From Aralia elata (Eukaryota > Streptophyta > Magnoliopsida > Apiales > Araliaceae): a stretch of DNA of 64,000 bases. Below, piece after piece: positions 1 through 10,176 of the stretch. The number at the start of each line of letters is the position of its first letter. Position 1 is the first letter of the stretch. The stretch is taken from contig CM068379.1 in NCBI GenBank assembly GCA_034770075.1, positions 23,745,506 through 23,809,505 on the forward strand, given 5' to 3'. Made by a program: the position numbers and the translations under genes. The notes beneath the pieces were generated by a model. It saw nothing but the letters and a program-made list of their open reading frames with translations, was not told the DNA's origin and did not search any database.

Positions 1-2883
1 AAATCTGCTACAGGAAGTGTAGAGAATTTGGGGACGTCACAAGTTACCAGGTCTTCCACCGGATAGGGAGATAAAATTCGTGATAGATGTCTTATCAGGG
101 ATGTCACCAGTTTCAAGGGCTCCATATAGGATGTCGCCATTAGAAATGAAGGAATTGATGATACAATTACAAGAACTACTAGATAACAAATATATTCAAC
201 CGAGTGTGTCTCCATGGGGAGCAACAGTGTTGTTCGTTAAAATGAAGGACGGACTTTTAAGGCTTTATATCGACTATAAAGAGTTGAACAAAGTAACAAT
301 TAAGAATAAGTATCTGTTGCCCAGGATAGACGATTTATTTGATTAGTTAAAAGGGGAAAAATACTTTTCTAAGATAGATTTAAGAACGGGGTATCACCAG
401 TTGAAGGTTAGAGGAGAAGATGTACCGAATACAGCATTCAGGACTCGTTACGGTCATTACGAGTTTCTGGTGATGTCTTTGACGAATGCATCAGTCACAT
501 TTATAGATCTGATGAACAGGGTGTTCAAGTAGTATCTAGACAAGTTTGTAGTAGTGTTCATAGATGATATCCTGGTCTATTCAAAGACGCAAGAGGATCA
601 TGCGGAACATTTAAGAATAGTAGTGGAGACACTAAGGAGGGAGAAATTGTACGCGAAATTCAGCAAGTGTGAATTTTGGCTAGAGAGGGTTCAATTTTTA
701 GGCCACGTGATCGACAAGGATAGTATATCCGTAGATCCAGGGAAGGTGGAAGCAATAATTAATTGGGAACAACCAAAGACACCGACAGAAGTGCGTAGTT
801 TCTTAGGGTTAGCGGGCTACTATCGGAGATTCATTCAGGATTTTTCGAAGATAGCTACCCCATTGACAAATTTGGGGAGGAAGACAGCAAAATATATATG
901 GACGGAGAAATGTGAGAAGAGTTTTCAGGAACTCAAGAAGAGATTAAGTGAAGCGCCAGTGTTATCCTTACCGGATGACACAGGTAATTTTGTAGTTTAT
1001 TATGATGCATCACATAAGGGACTTGGATGCGTGCTCATGCAGCACGATAAAGTCATTGCATACACGTCGCAATAGTTAAAGGAGTATGAAAGGGGTTACC
1101 CTACTCATGATTTGGAATTGGCAGCGATGGTATTTGCTTTGAAGATATGGAGGCATTATCTCTACGGAAAAAAACGTGAGATATACACAGACCACAAAAG
1201 TTTGAAGTATATCTTCACACAGAAGGAGTTAAACATGAGACAAATGAGGTAGTTAGAATTGATCAAAGATTATGATTGTCAGGTTCTATATCACCTGGGG
1301 AAGGCGAATGTAGTGATCGATGCCTTAAGTAAGAAGGGTCGAGAAAAGTTGTCGATGTTAATGGCTCAAGATGAGCTAATAACAGAGATGGCTAAAATGG
1401 AGATAGAAGTTAGGTTTTCGAAGGAAACATGGGAAAAGTTATTTTCAATGGAGACTCGTTCAATATTATTGAACAGAGTAAAGAAAGCACAACTCAAGGA
1501 CGAGGGGTATGAAGGGATAAGGAAGAGAATTTCAGGCGGGGAAGAGGGTAAGTATAAACTCGACAACGATGGAGTAATAAGGTTTGAAGGAAGAATTTGG
1601 GTTCCATCAGTATCGGAGCTAAAAGAAGAAACTTTGCAAGACGCCCAATGTTTGAGGTACTCGATACATCCCGGTAGCACCTAGATGTACCAAGACCTCC
1701 GACAACATTTTTGCTGGCCAAACATGAAGAGGGAAGTCTGGAGTGCGTCAGCAGGTGCCTGACTTGTCAGAAAGTCAAGGCCGAACATCAGAGACTGAGT
1801 GGATTGTTACAATCATTAGAAATTCCGGAGTGAAAATAGGAGCATATCACGATGGATTTCGTGGTAGGACTTCCAACAACACAGAAGGGATACGACGCTA
1901 TATGGGTTACAGTAGATCATTTGATGAAGTCGGCACATTTTCTGCCAATTAAGATTAGATTCAATCTAGATCAATTAGCTAAACTCTATGTTAAGGAAAT
2001 AGTTTCAAGATATGGGGTACCATTTTCAATTGTGTCAGATCGGGATCCGCAATTCACGTCAAACTTCTGGAAGAGTTTGTAAGAGCAAATGGGAACACAA
2101 CTGAGATTAAGTACGGTGTATCATCCTTAAACAAATGGGCAGAACTAATGGACAATTCAGACCCTAGAAGATATGTTGAGGGCCTGCGTTATGGATTTTA
2201 AGGGGAGTTGGGATGACCACCTACCTCTAGTAGAATAATAGCTATCAGGCAAGTACTGACATGCCGTCCTACGAAGCATTATACGGGAGAAAGTGCAGAA
2301 CGCCACTGTGCTGGGACGAGGTAGGGGAACGTCGACTGTTGGGATCAGAGTTGGTGCAGCAGACTGCAAAAATTGTTAAATTAATATGCGCACGGCTAAT
2401 AATAGCTAAAGATCGACAGAAGAGGTATGTTGATCAGTATCGCCAAAAAAGAGATTTTGAAGTTGGGTCGTACGTGTTTTTGAAGGTGTCTTCCTAGAAA
2501 GGGAAGATACGATTTGGGAAGAAAGGGAAGTTAAGTCCAAGATTTATAGGCCCATTTGAAGTATTACGACGAGTAGGAGAGGTGGCATACGAGGTAGTCT
2601 TACCTCCTGAGTTAGAACATATATATATAACGTGTTTCATGTGTCAGTTTTGCGACCTTATAAACAAGACTATAAACATGTAATTGGATATGAACCTATT
2701 CAAGTAAAAAAAGACTTAACGTATGAAGAAATTTCGATTCAAATAATTGACAAGAAAGAGCAAGTCTTAAGAAATAAGGTTATACCTTCTGTAAAAGTAG
2801 TATGGAGGAACCACAATGCCGAAGAAGCAACGTGGGAACTCGAAGAAAATATGAAGAAAAATTATCCCCATCTTTTTGTGTAA
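1..2883 (+). pseudogene. Decayed chromovirus pol: RT, RNase H, integrase, chromodomain
   Basis: Reading segments in several frames give, in order: the start of reverse transcriptase (SPWGA and IDYKELN near 200-290), the RT palm KIDLRTGYHQL (from about 371) and catalytic FIDDILVYS (from about 557), RNase H (YYDASHKGLGCVLMQ near 1000; TDHKSLKYI near 1190), the integrase core (MDFVVGLP at 1852, VSDRDPQFTSNFW near 2034) and a C-terminal chromodomain-like segment (VVWRNHNAEEATWELEE, near 2797). Many stops interrupt it, for example at 343-345, 530, 1073 and 1249, several of them CAG to TAG type. A frameshift lies near 1735, and two residues of the conserved RT motif MSFGLTNA are missing (MS-LTNA near 475). 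It cannot make a working polyprotein. Confidence 0.9.
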
Positions 2884-2918
2884 CCCTGTATTTTGATTCT
2901 GGGGACAGAATCCTTATA

Positions 2919-2929
2919 AGGGGGAAAAA
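2919..2929 (+). other. Polypurine tract of element 1
   Basis: AGGGGGAAAAA lies directly before the LTR start TGTAACGATCG, the expected place of the plus-strand primer of an LTR retrotransposon. Confidence 0.8.
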
Positions 2930-3828
2930 TGTAACGATCGAAAATCGTACCTAGTTTGTAATTAGGGTTTTATGGAATAAACTGAATTTTTATGAGTATT
3001 ACTCTGTGTTATGTGTTTAAAGGTCGTATTATGACCTATACAGTGTTTATATATTAGAATTGATGAACTAGGGTTTCATACAAAGAAATAAAAATTTTCC
3101 CAGAAAAAAGACAAAATAATACTATTCACGCTAAAAACGCCTTCACGTTTTTCAAAATTTCAAAAGACGTCATAGCATATATATGATGTCACATTTTTAA
3201 TTTCCACCAAGGATGTTTGGTGAATGCCTCGGGCCTTATATTAGCAACGATCTTATGTCAGTCTCCTTGTCAGACCTGACTAAACTTGACTCTACGATTT
3301 CACTTTACAATCAGCTCAACGAGTATTGCTTTACGATTCTGGAGTTGGCTTTGCGATCTTGCTTTACTAAACAATCTTTAAGATGCTTTACGATTTATCT
3401 TTCACTCAGTGAATGCCTAAGGAGCTCTACGTTCAGTTTTCATCTTACAATCTTTGCATAGATCTGTTATGTTCTTGTTCACACTACGAACTGATCTTCG
3501 CTTTGCGATTTGTGGTGAACTTTACTATCCTTGCAAGAGCTTTACAATCAAATTATCTAATGCATTACTAGTATGAGTTAACTCTGCAATCCATCTTGAC
3601 ATTACGAACTGGCAGAGTAACTTTACACACAACTTAAGCCTATTAACTATACATCAGATCAACTCAATGAGATCAACCTAATAAGTTTGATCTTTCTATT
3701 CTAAGTTCTTGTACATTATATCAACAAATCATTATTAAGGACTGTACAAAATCTACTGATATATAATTATACATTAATCACATTCATCATCAAATTAAAT
3801 CATCACAACAATCATGTAGACTCTAACA
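2930..3828 (+). repeat. 3' LTR of chromovirus element 1 (899 bp)
   Basis: It starts TGTAACGATC after the polypurine tract and ends CTCTAACA at the point where Athila LTR sequence resumes. The second LTR is outside the window, so the ends rest on the PPT, the TG...CA rule and the junction with element A. No coding sequence is seen; it contains a short-word array at 3288-3612. Confidence 0.8.
3288..3612 (+). repeat. Array of CTCTACGAT-like words inside the LTR
   Basis: Irregularly spaced words of the form C-T-Y-T-R-C-R-A-T occur about every 20-40 bases: ACTCTACGATT at 3289, CTTTACAATC at 3303, CTTTACGATT near 3330 and 3386, TTTGCGATCT near 3351, CTCTACG near 3425, CTTTGCGATT near 3491, CTTTACAATC near 3540, ACTCTGCAAT near 3581. 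They are too irregular to be a simple tandem repeat. Confidence 0.6.
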
Positions 3829-4290
3829 GAATATACCTATATACCACATGTAACTTTGTTTGAGAATTGTTACTTAATGAATTTATTCTTAATTACTTCA
3901 CATAGGAATATAGTGAACTAATTACAATAGATATTTTATATAACTACTTGAAAAAGGGTTTTATGAATAATTAGGAATTCTCAGTTAGCAATTCAATATA
4001 ATTGATTAATTATAAAGAGAGTGAGAATTTTTAAATGAAGCATTGGGAGAAATTGTAATCTTAGTCTTTTAATCTAGTAATAATTTTTGTTAACCAATTA
4101 GTTAATTTTTAGTAATTATTTTATGATCTAAATTTCATTTGTTTAAATAAAATCGAATTGATTAGAATTAGTAGTTAGATTAATAGATTATTAAATATTC
4201 CTCCTGGGATCGACACTATACTTACTACTATATTACTTGTTAATCACGTATACTTCCGTATGAAATTGCCGATACCTTATTGGGTAAACA
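3829..4290 (+). repeat. 5' LTR of element A, 3' portion only
   Basis: It aligns to 19796-20257, the end of the 3' LTR, with the same length of 462 bp. The first part of this LTR is displaced to the left by element 1. It ends GGTAAACA before the PBS. Confidence 0.9.
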
Positions 4291-4296
4291 AGTTTT

Positions 4297-4314
4297 TGGC
4301 GTCGTTGTCAAAGA
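4297..4314 (+). other. Primer binding site of element A (tRNA-Asp type, decayed)
   Basis: TGGCGTCGTTGTCAAAGA differs from the intact site of element B (25418-25435) at five positions, all C to T or G to A, as expected from deamination of methylated cytosines. It lies six bases after the LTR end. Confidence 0.8.
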
Positions 4315-4421
4315 ATAGTTTAATAATTATTGTTCCAATATTAATTTCCATTAATTTGGTCTAAATTTAAACGTTTAGTTTTTTTTTTTAATTGTTCTTT
4401 TGCAGGCACTCTTGATTGTTT

Positions 4422-5550
4422 ATGCAAATGCGATCTAAAAGCCAGGAAACACTTCTGTACGAAGACGAAATAGAAAGAAGATTTCAAAGGCTTAGAAAAT
4501 TTTGTCAAGAGAAATTGAATCAAGAAATAATGGTTGCACAGGAAGAATAGAAATTACTCAAGGATTATGTGATGTCGCAAGTTACATAGATCCATTCAAG
4601 CATACGAAGGTCAGCAATCCAGGAAAATACTTTTGATACTAAGCCTGGAACAATTCAAATGATCCAGAACTCAGTTCAGTTTGGGGGTTTGCCAAATGAT
4701 GACCCTAATGATTATCTGCTCAGTTTTTTGGAGATTTGTGACACGTTCAAATACAATTGAGTTACCGATAACGCCGTGAAACTTAGACTCTTCCCTTTCA
4801 CACTCCGTGATAAGGCGAAGGTTGCATTCGTTACCAGCAGGATCAATCACCACATGGAATGATTTGACACAAAAGTTCTTAGCAAAGTTTTTTTCGCCTG
4901 CAAAAACAACGAAGATGAGGAATGACATTACCTCATTCGCAAGCAGGATTCCAAATCTCTCTATGAGGCTTGGGAACGGTTCAAAGATTTGTTACGGAGG
5001 TCTCTTCATCATGACATTCCAAAGTGGTTGCAAGTGCAGACTTTCTACAACGGGCTATTTTGTACAACTCAAACAAGCATAGATGTAGCTACAGGAGGAG
5101 CATTAATGGAAAAGAACCTTGACGAGGCATATGAGCTTTTGGAGACGATGGTCGTAAACAATTATCAATGGCCTACAGCGAGGATGAATCAACTGAAGGC
5201 AGCGGGTATACTTGAGCTCAATACAGTAACTTCTTTGGTAGCTATGGTTGTGAAATTTGTATGGGCAACCATCCAACTAACCAATGTGCCATTAGTTCGG
5301 AGTCAGTTCACTACATTGGTAGAAACAACAGGCAAGGCATGAATTCGAATACATACAACCTTGGATGGAGAAATCACCCCAATTTTTCATGGAGTAACAA
5401 TTAAGGACAATCCTCAGTTCCACGACAGTTTCATCCACCAGGTTTCCAAAATCAAAACCAACATCAACTAGAGAGGATATCAAACTTGGAGGAGTTGATA
5501 ACTAAGTACATTGCTCACAATGATATGAGGTTGAATAGCTTGGAAGGTTT
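4422..5550 (+). pseudogene. Athila-type gag, broken
   Basis: The start ATG (4422 or 4428) has the same surroundings as the gag start of element B (TTGATTGTTTATG), and the first residues are alike (EIERRFQRLRKF here, EVERTIRRLRKV in B). Further on the capsid-type retrotransposon gag domain is visible: LRLFPFTLRDKAK (near 4783), YEAWERFKDLLRRS (near 4960), IDVATGGAL (near 5081), NYQWPTARMNQ (near 5161). In-frame stops (for example after HME near 4859 and within the first 50 codons) and frame changes prevent translation. Confidence 0.85.
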
Positions 5551-5560
5551 GATGTAAAAT

Positions 5561-6697
5561 TTGGAGAATCAAGTTGGACAATTGGCAAATGCGATCAACA
5601 ATCGTCCACAGGGTTCTATTCCGAGCGACACCGTGATCAACCCTATGAGAGAAAGCCTAGAGCAGTGTAAGGCGATCACACTTTGGAATGGTAAGGAGTT
5701 ACAGATAAATACTAGTGTTCCTACATCAAAGCTACACATTAATGGAGAAAAAGATATGGAAGAAAATAAGAGCGGAGAGAAGGGTAAAGAAGAAAGTCCA
5801 GTTTTGAACCTTAATGGAGGAAAACAAAGTTTGATGGTACCTCCCGTACCATTCCCACAACGTTTAAAAAATCAGAAGCTAGAACAACAATTCTCAAAGT
5901 TTTTGGAAGTCTTTAAGAAATTGTACGTTAACATTTCGTTTGCTTAAGCATTGGAGCATATGTCAAGCTATGTTAAGTTCATGAAGGAAATCTTGTCGAA
6001 AAAATGAAGGATAGACAACTGTGAAACCATTGCTTTGACGGAAGAGTGTAGTGTAGTTCTTCAGAAGAAGCCACCGCCAAAACTGAAAGATCCAGGGAGT
6101 TTTACAATTCCGTGCATGATAGGTACTCAGTTTATGGGGAAAGCTTTGTGTGATTTAGGAGCAAGCATCAACCTCATGCCACTGTCAATATACAAGAAAC
6201 TAGGTTTGAAAGAAGTAAAGCCGACGAATGTCACCTTGTAACTTACAGATAGATCGATTACTTATCCGAGAGGAATAGTAGAGGATGTTTTAGTCAAGGT
6301 GGATAAGTTCATTTTTCTGACTGATTTTATGGTGCTTGATTTTGAGGAATATCGAGAAATTCCACTTATTTTAGGACGACCATTCTTAGCTACTAGAAGA
6401 ACTTTAATCGAGGTTCAAAATGGAGAGCTCACTACGAGAGTCTATGATCAGGAGATTAAGTTCAATGTGTTTAAAGCAATTAAGTTCCCAAATAATGTGG
6501 AAGAATGTTATCTCGTCAAGGAAGGCAAAGAGGTAGTTCATGATGAGTCTTGGAATAGCCGTGGTTCAATAAATTCTACTTCTGTTAATTTGGATATTGA
6601 AAAGGAGACAATTGAAGGGAAAGGACAATTCGTGAAGCATTACTGGGGATGTATAGCTGATATGAACATCCAAGATACCCCAGCCAAGCTCGAATAA
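5561..6697 (+). pseudogene. Gag C-terminal linker and Athila-type protease
   Basis: The first part (5561-5947) is the polar linker typical between Athila gag and protease, starting MENQVGQLANAINNRPQG. The protease follows: LKDPGSFTIPCMIG (near 6080), the active-site region CDLGASINLMPLS (near 6150; DLG instead of DTG/DSG, also DLG in element B), and the flap and second-strand region LILGRPFLATRRTLIEVQNG (near 6368). Stops occur near 5946, 6005 and 6239. The reading ends at 6697 shortly after the protease. No RT follows: the next sequence matches what lies behind the integrase in element B. Confidence 0.88.
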
Positions 6698-6740
6698 GGA
6701 TTGGAATAAAGTCAGGCTGATGACTATAAAACAAACACTA

Positions 6741-6756
6741 TTGGGAGGCAACCCAA
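6741..6756 (+). other. Conserved hairpin behind the coding region of element A
   Basis: TTGGG, loop AGGCAA, CCCAA. The same hairpin with a 6-bp stem stands at 30869-30886, right after the integrase of element B. Confidence 0.6.
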
Positions 6757-7401
6757 GAGTTTCGAGGATTTTATTAGACTGCATGTTAAATTTTAGTTCT
6801 TTTCTTTCCTTTGAGTTATGTGCTAGATTAAATTTTAATGAATAATTGGGTCTTGGTTGCATTTCAATTGCATTTTAGTTTCAATGATATAATATGTGGA
6901 GTCGTACGTTATTTAACAATATAGTAATTGCATGTTAGTTTTTATTGTTTCAGGTATTAAATATCACAAGCTTGGGAACAATGAGCGTCTAAGGGCAATT
7001 AAGTAGGCAAACAAGGGCAAAAGCTTAGGTGGTCGCACGCCAAGGCACCAACCAAAGCACCAAAGCGCATGTATGAACCAAAGTTACTGATGATCATGCG
7101 TTGGGGCACGAGTTTTAGGGACCACAACGCCTGAGTGCCTAAAGTCTCGGATGCTCATGCGCCGCAACACATCCATCAAGTGCCACAACGCTCAATCATG
7201 TCCTAGTCTTGGATGCTCATGTGCCGCAACACGTCTCTCAAGAGCCGAAGCGCGCCAGAAAAGTGCCGCAACGCATGGACCATATCAGGTAGTATATTAA
7301 CGGGCATGTAGGCAGATTCAAAGGTTCCCACTTAAATTTAACTTCAAAATCCCAAAACTTCCCACATCACTTCAACTTCAACTCAACTCCCAACTCCAAG
7401 T
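6757..7401 (+). other. Non-coding interior of element A with GC-rich word array
   Basis: No gene is seen. From about 7020 to 7285 words such as GCCGCAACGC, GCGTTGGGGC, GGATGCTCATG and AGTGCC recur at irregular spacing in otherwise AT-rich DNA. The last bases (CAAGT, 7397-7401) are the left copy of element D's TSD. Confidence 0.6.
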
Positions 7402-10165
7402 TGTAACGACCCCAAAATTCATACAATTCAACTCTCAACATCGGTCGTTATTAATACATCGTCGTTCTGACTTTACAACAATACCCAGTGTTAAACTTAA
7501 TAAAAATACAGAATAATTTAAACTTTTCAGTTTTTCTTTCTTTGCTTTCCCTGAATCATAACCTTAAATTATTTACATATTCTAGAATCATATTTACTTT
7601 ATGATTCGCTCCATCAGAGTTATAATAACATAAAACTGCTTTTTATACCTCGAATAAAATTAAGTTACAAGTCAATATGGATTTTACAACTTACCATCTA
7701 TTACATTTAATACATCATCAAATACATTATCCAGAACCTTAATCATAGTTTAAAAAAACATTAATTTAAGCTACAACACTTAATCTGCATGCATTACATC
7801 TGATTTATGCCATTCAAGTAGCACATAACTTTACCTTGTATCTTTAACCTGTAAAAGTGGTTATTTGCAAGAATGAGCTCGACAGCTCAGCAAAATCTAA
7901 TATTTTGCATACATCACATAACACGTAGATAACATGTTCATCTTATAAATCATAAACATCTGGCTAAACATACCATACATATTGTACATCAGTTACCAAG
8001 TAATAATTGAGTTCCATAACTCAATCAACATTCTAACTCAACGAACGTAGTCATAAATTGACTTTGTCGCTTCATACATACAACACATAGAATACATCAT
8101 GCTTTTACATTATAGATTTAAAACAATTAATCATTTAGTTTACATAACAAATAGGAACTGAAAGACTTGCCTGATTCGTAGATTACCAATTACCATAATC
8201 AGCTAATACTTATCTGCACTTCATGTATCCTACACGATATATATAATCATGCACAACATTTATTAGTCACATAGCAACACTTAGTATTAATTCTACTTTA
8301 TATTTCATAATTCTTCATTTTATTCTCTATACCATTCTCAACTTAGAAATTAAGTTCTCCTCGTAAACCTTTCATTTTGTTGCGTTCCACTTTAATCGAC
8401 ACTTAACATTTAGTTAAGTCTTAAACTTTTCCTTTACATTAGATGTATAATGTTTATCAGTAAATCTTCGGCTTGTTATATTTTTTTTTTTTTTGCATCT
8501 CTCGCCGGGGCGGGAGTTTTCTTCACAAAAAGGCCGCCAGGGCGAGGCTACCCTTGGGGCGGTAAACGTAGTATAATTAGACCGTCGGGGCGAAGACACC
8601 GTCGGGGCGACCAATTCAGTGCAATTATACCGCCGGGGCGACAAACCCAGCGTAATTTCACCGCCCGGGCGGTGAACGTGAAACTCAACTTCTGCAGTTC
8701 GTGAACTGCAGAATACTCAAGCCTAAAAACACGAATTTTAAGCATCAAACACCAATTCCAAGCATACCCAATTATCATAAATTTTGTTAAAGAAATTCTA
8801 AACATGTATTTAACCATCCTAAATACATAACTCACTTTCATCCACCAATTTAGAGCCTCAAATCTCATGTTCATATTAATTTTTACAAACTTTGACAAAT
8901 TTAGCGTAATCAATAACTACAGATTCATTATTCAACCAATTTGGTCCGTTCAACTTCCGTTGTTTTCATTTTTTTAAACGCATAACAACAATCCATCATC
9001 AATTTATAGATTATTACGTAAACTGAACATCAATTTTGACTCCAAAACAAGCCAAAACGTACATATTCAATCAAAACTCAATTCTTCCTCTTTTACACAC
9101 AAATTCGAAATTCATTACTCCAATTTCATTTATAATCAACATATATCACACTAATTAAACCCAATAACACATAATCAAGCTTTTCTCCAATTTATTCAAC
9201 CAAAATAATTTTATAGAAATCCCATACTCTTATACTTAAGAAAACTAGAAAGAAAATATTTAAGGTTTGATTATTACCTTTGAATCAATGTAAACAAGTG
9301 ATGAACAAGGTTTCTTCCTTCTTGATTTTCCAAGGCTCTTTTCCAATTCTCAGAGAATTCTCCCACTCACTCTCTTTCTCTTTCTTCTTTTTTTTTAGCC
9401 ATATCAAAATAAACTGACAAATACACTTTATGTGTATATCAGTTTCTCAACAATTACAACCTCCAAGGGTCACAAGGCCATGTTTGGCTAACACCCTTTT
9501 AACATCTTTTTAAATTATTTTAATAACATTCTTATTATATAATATTGTGTCACACTTTAATTTAATTAAACTTATTATATTAATAAATCTAATTAAACTT
9601 ATTAATAATTTCAATTAAAACCTTATTGACCAAATTATAATTCAATTTAGCCAAACTATAATTTTATTAAATAAGTCATTTTATTCAATAAAACATTAAT
9701 CCTCTAATTTAATTATTAATTAAATTATAATATTTTCATCACATTAGCGTATTAAAATACGCACCAACACTTCACACACAAATATATTCACATCAATTCA
9801 CTATTTTAATTAAGTGAATCACTCACATTATTTATGAAACTTAATTTACAATAATTTTCATTGTCCACAAGAGATAACAATCAAATTATATTATTTCCCA
9901 ATATAATTTTAACTTAATTAAATTAATTAATATTATTCAACTAATTTCGTTTTTGTGATAATTTTATTTAATCTTTTCAATGGTTTAATTAATTATTAAA
10001 CTATTTCTTCCCAATTATATGAATATATAATTTCCTTCACATCGAACCGCATAGTTCATAATATGAAACATATATATACACATACTCAACCTCAAAACGT
10101 CTCATAGTAAGAATTTTATTTATTAAATTCTTATTTAATAATTTCTAAAAATTCGGGTTGTCACA
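7402..10165 (-). repeat. 3' LTR of element D (2764 bp)
   Basis: On the minus strand it starts TGTGACAACCCG and ends GGGGTCGTTACA. It aligns along its whole length to 13176-15937. No coding sequence is seen. Confidence 0.92.
8503..8690 (-). repeat. GC-rich CGCCCCGGCGGT word array in LTR of D
   Basis: About seven copies of a 10-12 base word (on the minus strand CGCCCCGGCGGT with one or two changes) stand about 20-30 bases apart in AT-rich surroundings. The array is also in the other LTR (14296-14465), where several copies have mutated. Confidence 0.7.
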
Positions 10166-10176
10166 TCCTTCCCTCC
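10166..10176 (-). other. Polypurine tract of element D
   Basis: On the minus strand AGGGAGGAAGGA-like purines (plus strand TCCTTCCCTCC) directly precede the 3' LTR, followed by the chromovirus 3' motif with GGACGGAAT, as in element C at 49562-49600. Confidence 0.75.

Larger units (their letters stand above)
1..3828 (+). mobile_element. Element 1: 3' part of a Ty3/Gypsy chromovirus (Tekay/Del type)
   Basis: The end of pol, a polypurine tract and a complete 3' LTR are present; the 5' LTR, gag and protease lie left of the window. The chromovirus assignment rests on the domain order RT, RNase H, integrase, C-terminal chromodomain and on close resemblance to element C, whose RT reads the same motifs. 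The element sits inside the 5' LTR of Athila element A: right after its last base (3828) the sequence matches A's 3' LTR from 19796 onward. Its TSD cannot be checked because the left flank is outside the window. The LTR (899 bp) is far shorter than that of element C (3.9 kb), so the two are different families of one lineage. Confidence 0.88.

Noticed and set aside
8450..8913. Overlapping open frames on both strands in the GC array of element D (and the like near 14264-14679)
   Set aside because: They lie in an LTR, differ between the two LTR copies and match no protein family.
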